Assembly: GCA_947462175.1 (NCBI GenBank)
Contig: CANHOE010000006.1
Span: forward strand, 1 to 22,218
Direction of reading: 5' to 3'
Source: Burkholderiales bacterium
Lineage (GTDB): Bacteria; Pseudomonadota; Gammaproteobacteria; Burkholderiales; Burkholderiaceae_C
Length of the DNA stretch: 22,218 nt
Positions within the stretch are counted from its first letter, which is position 1. Each line of letters starts with the position of its first letter. Below are positions 1 through 7,899 of the stretch, in pieces. The notes beneath the pieces were generated by a model, which worked only from the letters and a program-made list of their open reading frames with translations, was not told the origin of the DNA and made no database searches. The translations under genes and the position numbers were made by a program.

Positions 1-138
1 AAAAGCCTGCGTTGTCCGGTCTGGCGAGGGGGTTGCTCCGCCTTAATCTGGGGCAAAGCGTGCTCCGATTAAACTCTCGCACGGCGTTCGACTGTTGGTC
101 AGTGCTGTACGCAACAACTGACCCCGTCGAATCAATCC
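1..138. other. Upstream intergenic region, no supported gene
   Basis: No gene can be supported here. Two plus-strand frames are open from the window edge (one closing with TAA at 70-72, another with TAA at 44-46), so the tail of an upstream gene is possible but nothing in the translations is recognisable. There is a perfect dyad, TTAATC at 43-48 and GATTAA at 67-72, and a repeated GCTCCG at 35-40 and 62-67, arranged like an operator upstream of the hydrolase gene. No convincing sigma-70 hexamers were found. Confidence 0.3.
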
Positions 139-1149
139 ATGCAACAAGCCACGTCACGCTCGACACCGAATGTCTCCCAGGAGGGCGCGCGGGAGTCCGT
201 TCGCGACGTTGGTGTCAACGTTCAGTCTGCGCCGGCGTTGTCTGAATCCATGAAGAGTATTCCAGGGTCTGAGCCGGTTCTGCCGATCGTCTTGATACAT
301 GGCCTGCTCAGCACACCGCGCGAGTTTGGTCTGATTTCCCTGCCGCTCCAGTCCCGTGGAGCACCGCTGATCATCCTGAACATCCCGGGCTACACCGAGG
401 CAGATCGCACTCAGTTCAGGCGTTGGTCGTCGTGGGTCAATGCAGCCTGCGATGCCATTCGGGAACAGTTTGACGCAGGTCAGCCTTTCGTATTGGGCGG
501 CCTGTGCTCTGGCGGCATGTTGGCGGCGGCTGTGGCGGCGCGTGGCGAGTTCAATGTTCGTTCCTTGGTGATGATGTCGCCCAGCTTCGGTTACGACGGC
601 TGGGCCCGAACCAAATGGTGGGGCTGGCGCAAGGTGGCTCACGTGCTTGGCATCGACCGCTGGATTTCAGTGCGTGAGAGCGAGCCGTACGGCATCAAGA
701 ACGAAAAGATCCGCAAGTGGGTCGAACGCGACATGCACGTGCGCGCCACCAGTGCCGCAGGCCCGTCGACGTTGCCGCTGTGGGCCATCAACCAGTCCGA
801 AAGGCTGATGCGTCATGTCACCCGGCAGTTCCCACGGCTGCGCATGCCTACGGTCGTGATGCATTCGCGTCTCGACGAGATCTGCAGCCTGGGTCTTGTG
901 AAGCGGGTTTTCGACACCCTGCCACTCGGCCTCAATCGCCTCGTGGTGTTCGACAACTCTTATCACATGATCACCATCGATAATGACCGGCAGAAGGTCA
1001 CCGCTGAGTTGCTGAGATGCTCGGGCTGGGGCGATCGAAGCGCGGCGACGCAGATGGACGCCGCAGGGAACGGGCCCGCTATGAATCCGGCCAATGCGCA
1101 GACCGCAGCCGACGCCTACACAGGAGTGCTCTTATGTCCAACACCATGA
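139..1149 (+). CDS. Alpha/beta-hydrolase with a Cys nucleophile elbow (G-x-C-x-G)
   Basis: Alpha/beta-hydrolase fold protein of 336 residues, probably cytoplasmic with no signal peptide. The HG oxyanion motif is at residues 54-55 (VLIHGLLS). The nucleophile elbow reads GGLCSGG at 120-126, aligning Cys123 with the usual Ser of G-x-S-x-G. Likely acid and base are Asp246 (HSRLDE) and His276 (NSYHMITID), in the pattern of Est30/monoacylglycerol-lipase-like esterases. A Cys nucleophile is known in PHA synthases, dienelactone hydrolases and some thioesterases. The 3' end overlaps the acyl carrier protein gene by 16 nt, so its substrate is probably an acyl-ACP or acyl-thioester (inference): a thioesterase or acyltransferase. 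The last ~40 residues are Ala-rich and look unstructured. The start is uncertain: ATG at 139 has no clear ribosome site, and ATG at 250 (Met38, just before the fold begins) is equally plausible. Confidence 0.8.
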   Translation: MQQATSRSTPNVSQEGARESVRDVGVNVQSAPALSESMKSIPGSEPVLPIVLIHGLLSTPREFGLISLPLQSRGAPLIILNIPGYTEADRTQFRRWSSWVNAACDAIREQFDAGQPFVLGGLCSGGMLAAAVAARGEFNVRSLVMMSPSFGYDGWARTKWWGWRKVAHVLGIDRWISVRESEPYGIKNEKIRKWVERDMHVRATSAAGPSTLPLWAINQSERLMRHVTRQFPRLRMPTVVMHSRLDEICSLGLVKRVFDTLPLGLNRLVVFDNSYHMITIDNDRQKVTAELLRCSGWGDRSAATQMDAAGNGPAMNPANAQTAADAYTGVLLCPTP

Positions 1150-1379
1150 CCGAATTGCTGGGGTTGATCCAAAAGGCTTACGACATCGACCCGTCGACGA
1201 TCGACCCACACAAGCCGCTGTCTGAGTTCGGACTGGATTCATTGGCGCTGGCAGAGTTGATGTTCAACATCGAAGACCACTTCCACATTGACTACCCAGA
1301 GTCCCGTACCGGCGTGCAAACCCTCGCTGAATTGGCGCAGGTGGTCGACGAGGTGCGTGCCGCAGTCGCCGAGAAATGA
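1134..1379 (+). CDS. Acyl carrier protein
   Basis: Free-standing acyl carrier protein of 81 residues, close to the usual 75-85. The phosphopantetheine attachment motif is GLDSLALAE with Ser36, followed by the acidic helix-II segment (ELMFNIEDHF) that carrier proteins use to dock partners. The start ATG at 1134 is set by CAGGAG at 1121-1126, seven bases upstream; a longer in-frame extension from 1017 lies inside the hydrolase gene in another frame. It overlaps the hydrolase at its 5' end, and its TGA stop overlaps the ketosynthase ATG (ATGA), so the three are very probably translated together. The neighbours suggest a dedicated carrier for a specialised acyl chain rather than the housekeeping AcpP of fatty-acid synthesis, which normally sits with fabD/fabG/fabF. 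Confidence 0.93.
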   Translation: MSNTMTELLGLIQKAYDIDPSTIDPHKPLSEFGLDSLALAELMFNIEDHFHIDYPESRTGVQTLAELAQVVDEVRAAVAEK

Positions 1380-2611
1380 CCAGCCGTCCGCCGAGCATGC
1401 GCGAGGTGGTCGTCTCTGGCCTGGGGCTGGTATCTCCCCACGGTGACGACCTCGGGCTTGCGTTCGACGCGATGCTCAGGGGTCAATCGGCCATAGGGCT
1501 GTGGGGCCACGAGGGCATGCCGCCTGCTGCCGTGGCCAGCGTCGCTTTCTCTTCGGAACGCTGGTTCACAAAGCTGCAACTGGTCGGTGTCGACCGGGTC
1601 AGCCAAATGGCCGTGGCCGCGGCCGAATTGGCCCGCACCGACGCTTGCTGGCCTGAGGACATCGATCCCGAGCGGATCGGCGTGTTCATCGGCAGCGGCA
1701 TGGGCGGCGCTGCCGCGCTCGAAGACGGTTATGAAGCCTCGCGAACCGGGCGGCGTGTCTCGCCGCTGACGGTCGTCGCCGCCATGACCAACGCGCCGGC
1801 GGCGCACATTGCGATCCGCGCCGGCGCGCAGGGCCCGGTCTACACCTACTCGGTGGCGTGCGCCTCATCCGCGGTGGCGATCGCCGAGGCCGCCAAGGCC
1901 ATCGCAGCGGGTGAAATCGACATCGCCATCGCGGGTGGCGCCGAGGCCTTGCTGGTACCCGGCGTGGTACGTGCGTGGCAGGCACTGCAGACCCTGGCCA
2001 CCCCCGACCCCACCGATCCGGGCCAGTCTTGCCGGCCCTTCGACATCAATCGCTCAGGCTTTGCGCTGGGCGAAGGCGCTGCGATGCTGGTGCTCGAATC
2101 GCGCGAACATGCGATGGCGCGGAAGGCGCCGGTGCGCGTGCGCTTCGCCGGCAGCGGGGTCAGTTGCGACGCGCAGCACATGACCAAGCCCAATGCACCG
2201 GGCCAGGTGCGTGCGCTGCGCAACATGCTGCGTGCCAGTGGCCTGGATCCGCGCGACATTGGTTATTGCAATGCGCACGGCACTGCCACACGGGTCGGTG
2301 ACGGCGTCGAGTGCGAAGCCTTGCGCAACGTCTGGGGCAAGGACATCGATCGCCTGAGGGTCAGCTCAACCAAGTCCATGCATGGCCACCTGCTCGGCGC
2401 AGCGGGTGCCCTGGAAGCGGTGGTGACCGTGCTGGCGCTGCAACAGCGACACGCGCCACCCACACCAAGTTGCCTGCAACCGGATCCGGCCTGCGACATC
2501 CCTCTGATCCGCGAATCCGCGGCGTCGCTGCCGGCGCTTCAAGCCGCCATCAGCAATTCTTTCGCCTTCGGCGGCACGAACGTCGTGCTGGCTTTCGCCA
2601 GCCACGACTGA
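1376..2611 (+). CDS. Beta-ketoacyl-ACP synthase, FabF (KAS II) type
   Basis: Condensing enzyme of 411 residues, the normal length for KAS I/II. The thiolase fold is complete with the Cys-His-His triad: Cys162 in YSVACASSAVA, His301 in CNAHGTAT and His338 in SMHGHLLGAAG, plus the conserved Lys333 of the SSTKS segment. The Phe gate region near the C-terminus (SNSFAFGGTNV) is intact. It should condense an acyl primer with malonyl-ACP, probably on the adjacent carrier protein. The ATG overlaps the carrier-protein stop. Because no ketoreductase, dehydratase, enoyl reductase or malonyl transferase is visible, it either borrows reductive enzymes from primary metabolism or performs a single condensation (inference). 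It ends 11 bp from the convergent stop codon of the membrane-fusion protein gene. Confidence 0.92.
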   Translation: MTSRPPSMREVVVSGLGLVSPHGDDLGLAFDAMLRGQSAIGLWGHEGMPPAAVASVAFSSERWFTKLQLVGVDRVSQMAVAAAELARTDACWPEDIDPERIGVFIGSGMGGAAALEDGYEASRTGRRVSPLTVVAAMTNAPAAHIAIRAGAQGPVYTYSVACASSAVAIAEAAKAIAAGEIDIAIAGGAEALLVPGVVRAWQALQTLATPDPTDPGQSCRPFDINRSGFALGEGAAMLVLESREHAMARKAPVRVRFAGSGVSCDAQHMTKPNAPGQVRALRNMLRASGLDPRDIGYCNAHGTATRVGDGVECEALRNVWGKDIDRLRVSSTKSMHGHLLGAAGALEAVVTVLALQQRHAPPTPSCLQPDPACDIPLIRESAASLPALQAAISNSFAFGGTNVVLAFASHD

Positions 2612-2622
2612 TCGGGGTCGAG

Positions 2623-3606
2623 CTACTTCGCCTTGCCCGCAGTTTCGGCGGGCAAGAAGCGCACCAGCACACGCTGACCGACCCGCAGTGCCGTGTCGTC
2701 CAGCTGCAAAAGGCACTCGACGACACGCGTATCGGCAATTTCTTCGCTGCCAGCGGTGTCTGGTGTGCGCGGCGGGCCGAACACCTCGCCAACGTTCAGC
2801 ACGCGCGCACCGTGCACGACGCTGCCCTCTGCGATCGAGACCACCTCTGCGCGCATGCCGGCTCGCACGCGGGCGATCAGTGCTTCATTGAGGTCCGCAC
2901 GGACGATGCGGGGGCCATCGGGCAGCAGGTGCAGCACCAGCCCGTGCGGCTCGACGTACTCGCCGACCTGCGCGATGCGTTGCACCACCTGACCGTTTGC
3001 CGGCGCCCGCACCGTGGCCGCGGTCAGCACTCGCGTCGCCTGAGCAACACGCTGCTTCTCGATCAGAACCGCGGTTTCCTGCGCCGCCAGTTGTTGTCCG
3101 GCATAAACCACGGCGAAACGGGCGTCCTCCAGAGCCTGCGTGCCCGCCGTTCCCGGCAGAGGAGCAGCGATGGCCCGTTCGCGGCGAGCGCGTGCCACCA
3201 GCAATTCCGTGCGCAACACCTCGAGCTGGGCGACCGCTCGCGCGTGCTCGGCCTTGGCCACTTCAAGCGCCGTGCGTGGCTCACGCGTATCGAGCTGCAC
3301 CAGCACCTCGCCTTGCTTGACCGCAGTGCCTGGCTCGACGCCCCAGCGCTCGATCAGGCCGCCATAGGGCGTTGCAACGCGAAGCAGGCCGCCGGGCACA
3401 TCGACCCGGCCACGCGCAATGGCCACGAAACGCGCATCGGTGCCCGGTGCCGATGCGGCACCGACCGGCGTGCTGGTGGATGCGGAACTGGCTGTCTTGC
3501 GCGCATCGTCGTGCGGCGTGCAGGCCGCGAGCGCAATGCTCAGCACGGCGAGCATTCGCACCGAATAGGACGCAGGCAGGAAGTGAAGCAACATCGTTTT
3601 CATCAT
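2623..3606 (-). CDS. DevB-family lipoprotein membrane-fusion protein
   Basis: Periplasmic adaptor of an ABC exporter, 327 residues. The N-terminus is a lipoprotein signal with lipobox LAAC and Cys29 as the lipidated residue. Then come a biotinyl-lipoyl half motif (ATPYGGLIERWGVEPGTAV), a long Ala/Glu/Arg-rich helical hairpin (about 110-205), a second lipoyl half (TVRAPANGQVVQRIAQVGE) and a C-terminal beta domain with the VLNVGEVFG segment. This order matches HlyD/DevB adaptors. An AAGGAT ribosome site precedes the ATGATG; the first ATG (3606) overlaps the ATPase stop as ATGA, and Met2 (3603) is an alternative. It is last in the permease-ATPase-adaptor operon and should link the inner-membrane pump to a TolC-like channel, which is not in the window. 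Confidence 0.85.
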   Translation of the reverse strand: MMKTMLLHFLPASYSVRMLAVLSIALAACTPHDDARKTASSASTSTPVGAASAPGTDARFVAIARGRVDVPGGLLRVATPYGGLIERWGVEPGTAVKQGEVLVQLDTREPRTALEVAKAEHARAVAQLEVLRTELLVARARRERAIAAPLPGTAGTQALEDARFAVVYAGQQLAAQETAVLIEKQRVAQATRVLTAATVRAPANGQVVQRIAQVGEYVEPHGLVLHLLPDGPRIVRADLNEALIARVRAGMRAEVVSIAEGSVVHGARVLNVGEVFGPPRTPDTAGSEEIADTRVVECLLQLDDTALRVGQRVLVRFLPAETAGKAK

Positions 3607-4349
3607 GCGGATCCTTGCGCCGCATGGCGGCGTATGTCGTCGAGCAGGCGCCCGTCTTCCATGTGAAGCACGCGATCGGCATGCTCGACCACTCGGGGGT
3701 CATGACTGACGCACAGCACTGCCGCGCGGTGCTTGCGCGCCAGCCGGTGCAGCAGGTCAATCACGATCTGTCCGTTGCTCGCGTCGAGCGCGCTGGTCGG
3801 CTCGTCGGCGAACAGCAACTGTGGCTGCTTGGCCAGCGCCCGCGCAATCGACACCCGTTGCTTTTCGCCACCCGACATCTCGCCGGGGCGCAGCCCCGAG
3901 CGGGCCGCCAGGCCGACCTCGTCGAGCGCCACCAACGCTCGTTCGCGGGCTTCGGCCTTCGACAGACCCAGCGCTCCCAGCGGCAGCATCACCTGCTCGA
4001 CCGCATCAAGGGCACCGAACAGGTTGAAGCCCTGGAACACAAAGCCGGTGTGACGCAGGCGGAAGCGCTCCAGCTCACGCGCGTCGAGCGCCCACAGGGA
4101 TTCGTCCAGTGCCAGCACCTCGCCCGAATCAGGTCGCGACAGGCCACTGAGCAAGGCAAGCAATGTGCTCTTGCCGCAACCCGAAGGACCGGAGATCAGC
4201 GTCAGCTCGCCGACCGACACGTCCAGGCTGAGGCCGCGCAGGATCGGCGTGTCCAGCTTGCCGCTGCGGAACGACTTCACCAGTTCGCGACCACGCAGCG
4301 CCACGGTGGTGGCAGCGACCGGCACCTGAGGCGGCGTGGCGGCGCTCAT
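3603..4349 (-). CDS. DevA/MacB-type ABC transporter ATPase
   Basis: Nucleotide-binding subunit, 248 residues, of the MacB/LolD/DevA class. Motifs are complete: Walker A GPSGCGKS (54-61), Q-loop Gln106 in FVFQGFNLF, signature MSGGEKQR (158-165), Walker B LLFADEP (178-184), D-loop SALD (186-189) and H-loop His216 (VSHDPR). The ATG at 4349 is chosen because it overlaps the permease TGA as ATGA; a longer in-frame extension to 4550 lies within the permease gene and reads as low-complexity shadow. It powers the DevC-like permease next to it. The segment EMSGGEKQRVSIARALAKQP is typical of this class and poorly suited to telling substrates apart. Confidence 0.93.
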   Translation of the reverse strand: MSAATPPQVPVAATTVALRGRELVKSFRSGKLDTPILRGLSLDVSVGELTLISGPSGCGKSTLLALLSGLSRPDSGEVLALDESLWALDARELERFRLRHTGFVFQGFNLFGALDAVEQVMLPLGALGLSKAEARERALVALDEVGLAARSGLRPGEMSGGEKQRVSIARALAKQPQLLFADEPTSALDASNGQIVIDLLHRLARKHRAAVLCVSHDPRVVEHADRVLHMEDGRLLDDIRRHAAQGSA

Positions 4350-5482
4350 CGGAGCAACGAGGCCGGGTCGGCGCTGCGCAGCGCGCGCACTGCCGCCCAA
4401 CCTGAAATCATCGAAATGCCAAGCACCAGCACCACACAGGCCAGCGCTGCCCAGCCGTCCAGGGCAACGGGTACGTGGTAGTGCTTGGCCAGCCGCAGCG
4501 CCGCAAAGGCGCCGCAGGCCCCGACCATCAACCCGACACCACCGATCCATGTCGCTTGCTCAAGCACCACACCCCGCAGCGCCGGCACGCCGATGCCCAA
4601 CGCCTGCAGGGCAGCGTACTCAGCGGCCGAACCGGCCACTGCGCCCATCAGCGTCTGGCTGGTGATGACCGCGCCGACCAGGCTGACGATGATCGCCATG
4701 AACAAAACGCCGAGGCCGGCGCCGGTGTCAAACAGCCAGTAATCGGACGCCTTCTTGGAAAACACCTTGCTGGGCCACACCGCAAAGCCATGCTCCAGCC
4801 CTGTGGCTTCAAGGCGCGAGCGCGCCGCGGACAATTGCGACGCTTCGTGCAATCGCACCACGTAGTACGGTACGCGCTCGTCACTCGGCCCGGCGGGTTG
4901 CAAATGCGCAGCGGTCTCCAATGATGTCAACAGGTGAACCCCACCCAGCGTACGCAGACCGGATACGGTGCCGACGACCTGCACCGTGCGGCCATTGATA
5001 CGCGGCCGATCGCCAATCACCACGCCCAGCTTCACCAGATCGGCCTCGTCAACGATGACGGAATCGGGCTGATTGAGCCGTGCCCGCAGCGCCGCGGGCC
5101 GCACACGAGCGAACAGCAGTGCATCGGCCGAGGTGCTGATGCCTGACACGAACAGGGTGATCGCCGCCAGATCGGCACGCGAACGCCAGTCGGCTTCCAT
5201 CCAGTTGTAGGCCTCGACGCGATCGACCGCTGGGTCGAGGCGCAGCCAGACCTCGGTGTCCAGCGGCAGGATGCGGCCCTGCTCGACGGTCGGCGTTTTC
5301 GGATTGCCGACCCACAGATCGCCGCGCGAGGAGTCGATGTAAACCGCCGCGCTGCCAAAGATGCCGAGCACCAGAGCCGACTGCACCAGCAGCAGCAGCC
5401 CGGAAAACGCCACGGCGACCACCGCCGGGAGGAATCGGCGCCAGTCGTGCAGGAGGGATTTGCGGGCCAGTGGAACGATCAT
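4346..5482 (-). CDS. DevC-like ABC exporter permease (FtsX family)
   Basis: Inner-membrane permease of 378 residues. One transmembrane helix (about 18-40) is followed by a large periplasmic domain of roughly 200 residues, then three further hydrophobic segments near the C-terminus, the FtsX/MacB layout. The segment YWLFDTGAGLGVLF, then VITSQTLMG and EYAALQALGIG, is the signature region of cyanobacterial DevC, which works with DevA and DevB in exporting heterocyst glycolipids. The start is uncertain: MIVPLARKSLLHDW at 5482 matches where DevC proteins begin, while ATG at 5518 adds twelve residues (MSRRLDLSVAGF). Neither has a strong ribosome site. First gene of its operon, divergent from the response regulator. 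Confidence 0.85.
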   Translation of the reverse strand: MIVPLARKSLLHDWRRFLPAVVAVAFSGLLLLVQSALVLGIFGSAAVYIDSSRGDLWVGNPKTPTVEQGRILPLDTEVWLRLDPAVDRVEAYNWMEADWRSRADLAAITLFVSGISTSADALLFARVRPAALRARLNQPDSVIVDEADLVKLGVVIGDRPRINGRTVQVVGTVSGLRTLGGVHLLTSLETAAHLQPAGPSDERVPYYVVRLHEASQLSAARSRLEATGLEHGFAVWPSKVFSKKASDYWLFDTGAGLGVLFMAIIVSLVGAVITSQTLMGAVAGSAAEYAALQALGIGVPALRGVVLEQATWIGGVGLMVGACGAFAALRLAKHYHVPVALDGWAALACVVLVLGISMISGWAAVRALRSADPASLLR

Positions 5483-5685
5483 GAAGCCGGCGACGGAAAG
5501 ATCAAGCCGCCGAGACATCGAGACCGCGCAGCGCAATTCGGGGAGTGGGAAACCGTGGTCACCATGCCCCAGATGATAGTTGGCTGCTCTTGAGGATCCA
5601 TTCTTCCGTCTGGCGCCGTACCGGCGCCGAACCGCGCGGGCGACTAGCATCCCTTGCATGTCAAAAACCGCTGCACCGACGACCC
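5483..5685. promoter_or_regulatory. Divergent intergenic region with a 7-bp perfect dyad
   Basis: This gap separates the exporter operon (minus) from the two-component system (plus) and must contain both promoters if they are transcribed independently. It holds a perfect dyad, GGCGCCG at 5612-5618 and CGGCGCC at 5622-5628 with a 3-nt centre (TAC), about 57 bases before the regulator start. It could be an operator or a hairpin; there is no T-tract on either side. TAGCAT at 5645-5650 resembles a -10 element, but no matching -35 was found. Confidence 0.35.
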
Positions 5686-6348
5686 ATGCGCATCCTTCTG
5701 GTTGAAGACGACGAGTTGTTGCTGTCCGGACTGCGTGACGCACTTGGTCAGGCTGGCTATGAGCTGGACCACCTGGGGGCTGCCGAACCAGCGCTTGATG
5801 CACTGGCCCACCGGGTGCACGACCTCGCCATCATCGACGTCGGGCTGCCCCTCATGGACGGACTGGAGCTGGTGCGGCGCGTGCGTGCAGACGGCAACAC
5901 GATACCGATGCTGGTGCTGACGGCCCGCGACGGCCTGGACGACCGTGTGCGGGGCCTCAATGACGGCGCGGACGATTACCTGATCAAGCCTTTCCTGGTG
6001 CCGGAATTGCTGGCGCGGATCCAGGCGCTGCTCCGACGCAGCCAGTCGGCAGGCAGTTCGCGGATGACAGCTGGGTCATTGACGCTGAACACCGCCACCC
6101 GCGAAGCTCAGCTGGCGGGGAAGCCATTGCCTCTGACGTCCCGTGAATGGGACCTGCTGCAGATGATGGCCCTGGCGGCTCCGTCGGTGGTGGCCAAGCG
6201 CCGCCTGGCGGACAGCATCAGCCGCTGGGACAAGGAAGTCACCGACAACGCGGTCGAGATCTACGTGTCGCGTCTCAGGGCAAAGCTCGCAGACGCGGGC
6301 GTGTCCATCCGCACCGTGCGGGGCATCGGCTACCGCCTGGACTTCTAG
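5686..6348 (+). CDS. OmpR-family response regulator (QseB/TctD type)
   Basis: Two-domain transcription regulator of 220 residues. The receiver has acidic pocket Glu7-Asp8-Asp9, phospho-acceptor Asp51 (IIDVGLPLMDG), Thr79 (LTARDG) and Lys101 (LIKPF). The C-terminal winged helix has the family pattern LTSREWDLLQ, then VEIYVSRLRAKL and TVRGIGYRLDF. The ATG at 5686 starts directly at the receiver (MRILLVEDDE); longer in-frame extensions reach back into the intergenic region. The kinase gene begins 18 bases after the stop. Targets may be the divergent exporter operon or the downstream cytochrome operon, both adjacent; that is inference. QseB, PmrA and TctD are all close in pattern, so no symbol is assigned. 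Confidence 0.93.
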   Translation: MRILLVEDDELLLSGLRDALGQAGYELDHLGAAEPALDALAHRVHDLAIIDVGLPLMDGLELVRRVRADGNTIPMLVLTARDGLDDRVRGLNDGADDYLIKPFLVPELLARIQALLRRSQSAGSSRMTAGSLTLNTATREAQLAGKPLPLTSREWDLLQMMALAAPSVVAKRRLADSISRWDKEVTDNAVEIYVSRLRAKLADAGVSIRTVRGIGYRLDF

Positions 6349-6366
6349 CCACTGGCGCTCACCGAA

Positions 6367-7752
6367 ATGACCGGCCTTCATGACTCCCTGCGCTCGCGGC
6401 TGCTGCGGCGCCTGTGGTGGCCGCTCCTGGCGGTCCTGGTGTTGAGCGCGGTCTACGAATACGACCAGGCGGTGACGCTTGCGCGCGATGAGCAGGACCT
6501 GGCCTTGCGGCGGGTGGCCATCGCGCTCGCCTCGCGGCTCGATGTCGATGCAGACGATGCGCGCAATGACGATCTGGGCTGGCATCTCGGTCGCACGATG
6601 GCGGCCATGCAGCGCGCCGACCTCACTGATCGGCTGATGTTCATGGTCTGTGACAGCCATCGGGTAGTGATTGGCGGCGATGCGACGCTGTTGCCGCTGG
6701 CCGACACAGGGACTGCAAATCCGCAACCGTACGCAGACCGAGAGGTGAACGGCGAACCGATGCGAGTGGTGAATTTCCCCCACTCTTCGTCGCTCGGTCA
6801 GGTCACCGTCGTGGTGGCAGAAACCACCCACCGCCGTGCACTGCAGGCTCAACGGGTGCTGATCAATACTGTGCCGCCGAATCTGCTGCTGATCGCGCTG
6901 GCGCTACTGCTGGTGCGCACGGGCGTCACACGGGCCATGTCGCCGCTCAACCGCCTCAGCGAGTCGGTGGCCCAGCGAGCCCCTGAAGACCTGAGCTCGC
7001 TGCCGCTGGAGCCACTGCCCAAGGAATTGCTGCCACTGGTCGGGTCCATCAACCGGCTGATGACGCACGTGCGGACCTCGGTCGCGTCACAGCAGACGTT
7101 CCTCTCTAACGCAGCGCATCAGTTGCGCACCCCATTGGCGGGCATGCAGACACAGATCGAGCTCGCGCTCAGGGACGCCACGGACAGCCAGCGGCAGCGC
7201 CTGCTGAAGGTGCAGCAAGCGCTACAGCGCATGGTCCACATGACTCACCAGATGCTGGCGCTCGCCAGGTCCAGTTCGCAGGCCGCCTCGACCGAGGATT
7301 TCGAGGCTATCGATCTGCAGTCATTGCTGGAAGAAGCTGCCTCGACCAAGCTTGATCAGGCGCTGGCGGCCCATGTCGACCTGGGATTCGAGGCCGAGTC
7401 CGCACGCGTCCAGGGCTCTGCCTGGATGCTGCGGGAAATGCTCGGGAACCTGATCGACAACGCGATCCGCCACAGCCCGATGGAGGGTCTCGTCACCGTG
7501 CGCTGCGGCCGCGACCTCATCGGCCGGCCTTGGCTGTCGGTCGAGGACGACGGTCCAGGCATCCCGGCAGATGAGCACGACAAGGTGCTCGAACGCTTCT
7601 ACCAGCTGCCGGGCGCCAAGCCGGGCGGCGCGGGTCTGGGTCTCGCCATCGTGCGCGAAGTGGTCCAGCGGCACGGCGCGGCCTTGACACTGGGCTGCGG
7701 AGAAAAGGGCCAGGGACTGGCCGTCCGGGTCGAGTTTCCCCAGGCCGGCTGA
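6367..7752 (+). CDS. Membrane sensor histidine kinase (QseC/TctE type)
   Basis: Sensor kinase of 461 residues. A first transmembrane helix at about 17-32, a periplasmic domain of about 130 residues and a second helix at about 168-185 are followed by a short HAMP-like linker, the dimerisation/phospho-acceptor helix with His251 (NAAHQLRTPLAGMQTQ), and a HATPase domain with N-box NLIDNAIRHS (361-370), G1 DDGPGIP (394-400) and G2 GAGLGLAIV (421-429). The periplasmic part begins EYDQAVTLARDEQDLALRRVA, like the 2CSK_N domain of TctE-type kinases that sense carboxylates, though the ligand cannot be read from sequence. It should phosphorylate the regulator encoded just upstream. No strong ribosome site is seen before the ATG. 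Confidence 0.93.
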   Translation: MTGLHDSLRSRLLRRLWWPLLAVLVLSAVYEYDQAVTLARDEQDLALRRVAIALASRLDVDADDARNDDLGWHLGRTMAAMQRADLTDRLMFMVCDSHRVVIGGDATLLPLADTGTANPQPYADREVNGEPMRVVNFPHSSSLGQVTVVVAETTHRRALQAQRVLINTVPPNLLLIALALLLVRTGVTRAMSPLNRLSESVAQRAPEDLSSLPLEPLPKELLPLVGSINRLMTHVRTSVASQQTFLSNAAHQLRTPLAGMQTQIELALRDATDSQRQRLLKVQQALQRMVHMTHQMLALARSSSQAASTEDFEAIDLQSLLEEAASTKLDQALAAHVDLGFEAESARVQGSAWMLREMLGNLIDNAIRHSPMEGLVTVRCGRDLIGRPWLSVEDDGPGIPADEHDKVLERFYQLPGAKPGGAGLGLAIVREVVQRHGAALTLGCGEKGQGLAVRVEFPQAG

Positions 7753-7857
7753 GCGGCCCCGGCAGCAGCCAAGGGGCGCCAGCGCAGGGTCATCGCGTGC
7801 CACCCGACGAACAACTTGTTGCCGTGGAACTGAAGTTGTCAGGCGTTTGAAGGGTTC

Positions 7858-7879
7858 AGACCACTAGCGTTGTGGGTCT
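7858..7879. promoter_or_regulatory. Imperfect dyad upstream of the cytochrome operon
   Basis: AGACCAC at 7858-7864 faces GTGGGTCT at 7872-7879, complementary apart from one bulged G. It lies about 20 bases before the cytochrome b561 start, where an operator or 5'-UTR hairpin would be expected. TTGTCA at 7836-7841 could be a -35, but no well-spaced -10 was found. Speculative. Confidence 0.25.
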
Positions 7880-7899
7880 AACTCTCATTGCGAGCCTGT

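Noticed and set aside
12..245. 77-codon plus-strand frame at the left edge
   Set aside because: Overlaps the hydrolase start region in another frame, with no ribosome site or recognisable sequence; kept only as a note on the upstream gap.
2311..3666. 451-codon plus-strand open frame
   Set aside because: Mostly antisense to the membrane-fusion protein gene, whose frame has a lipobox and family motifs; the plus-strand translation is His/Arg/Gln-rich without domains, as expected of a shadow in GC-rich DNA.
3372..4481. 369-codon plus-strand open frame
   Set aside because: Antisense to the ABC ATPase, which has all nucleotide-binding motifs; the opposite translation has no recognisable features.
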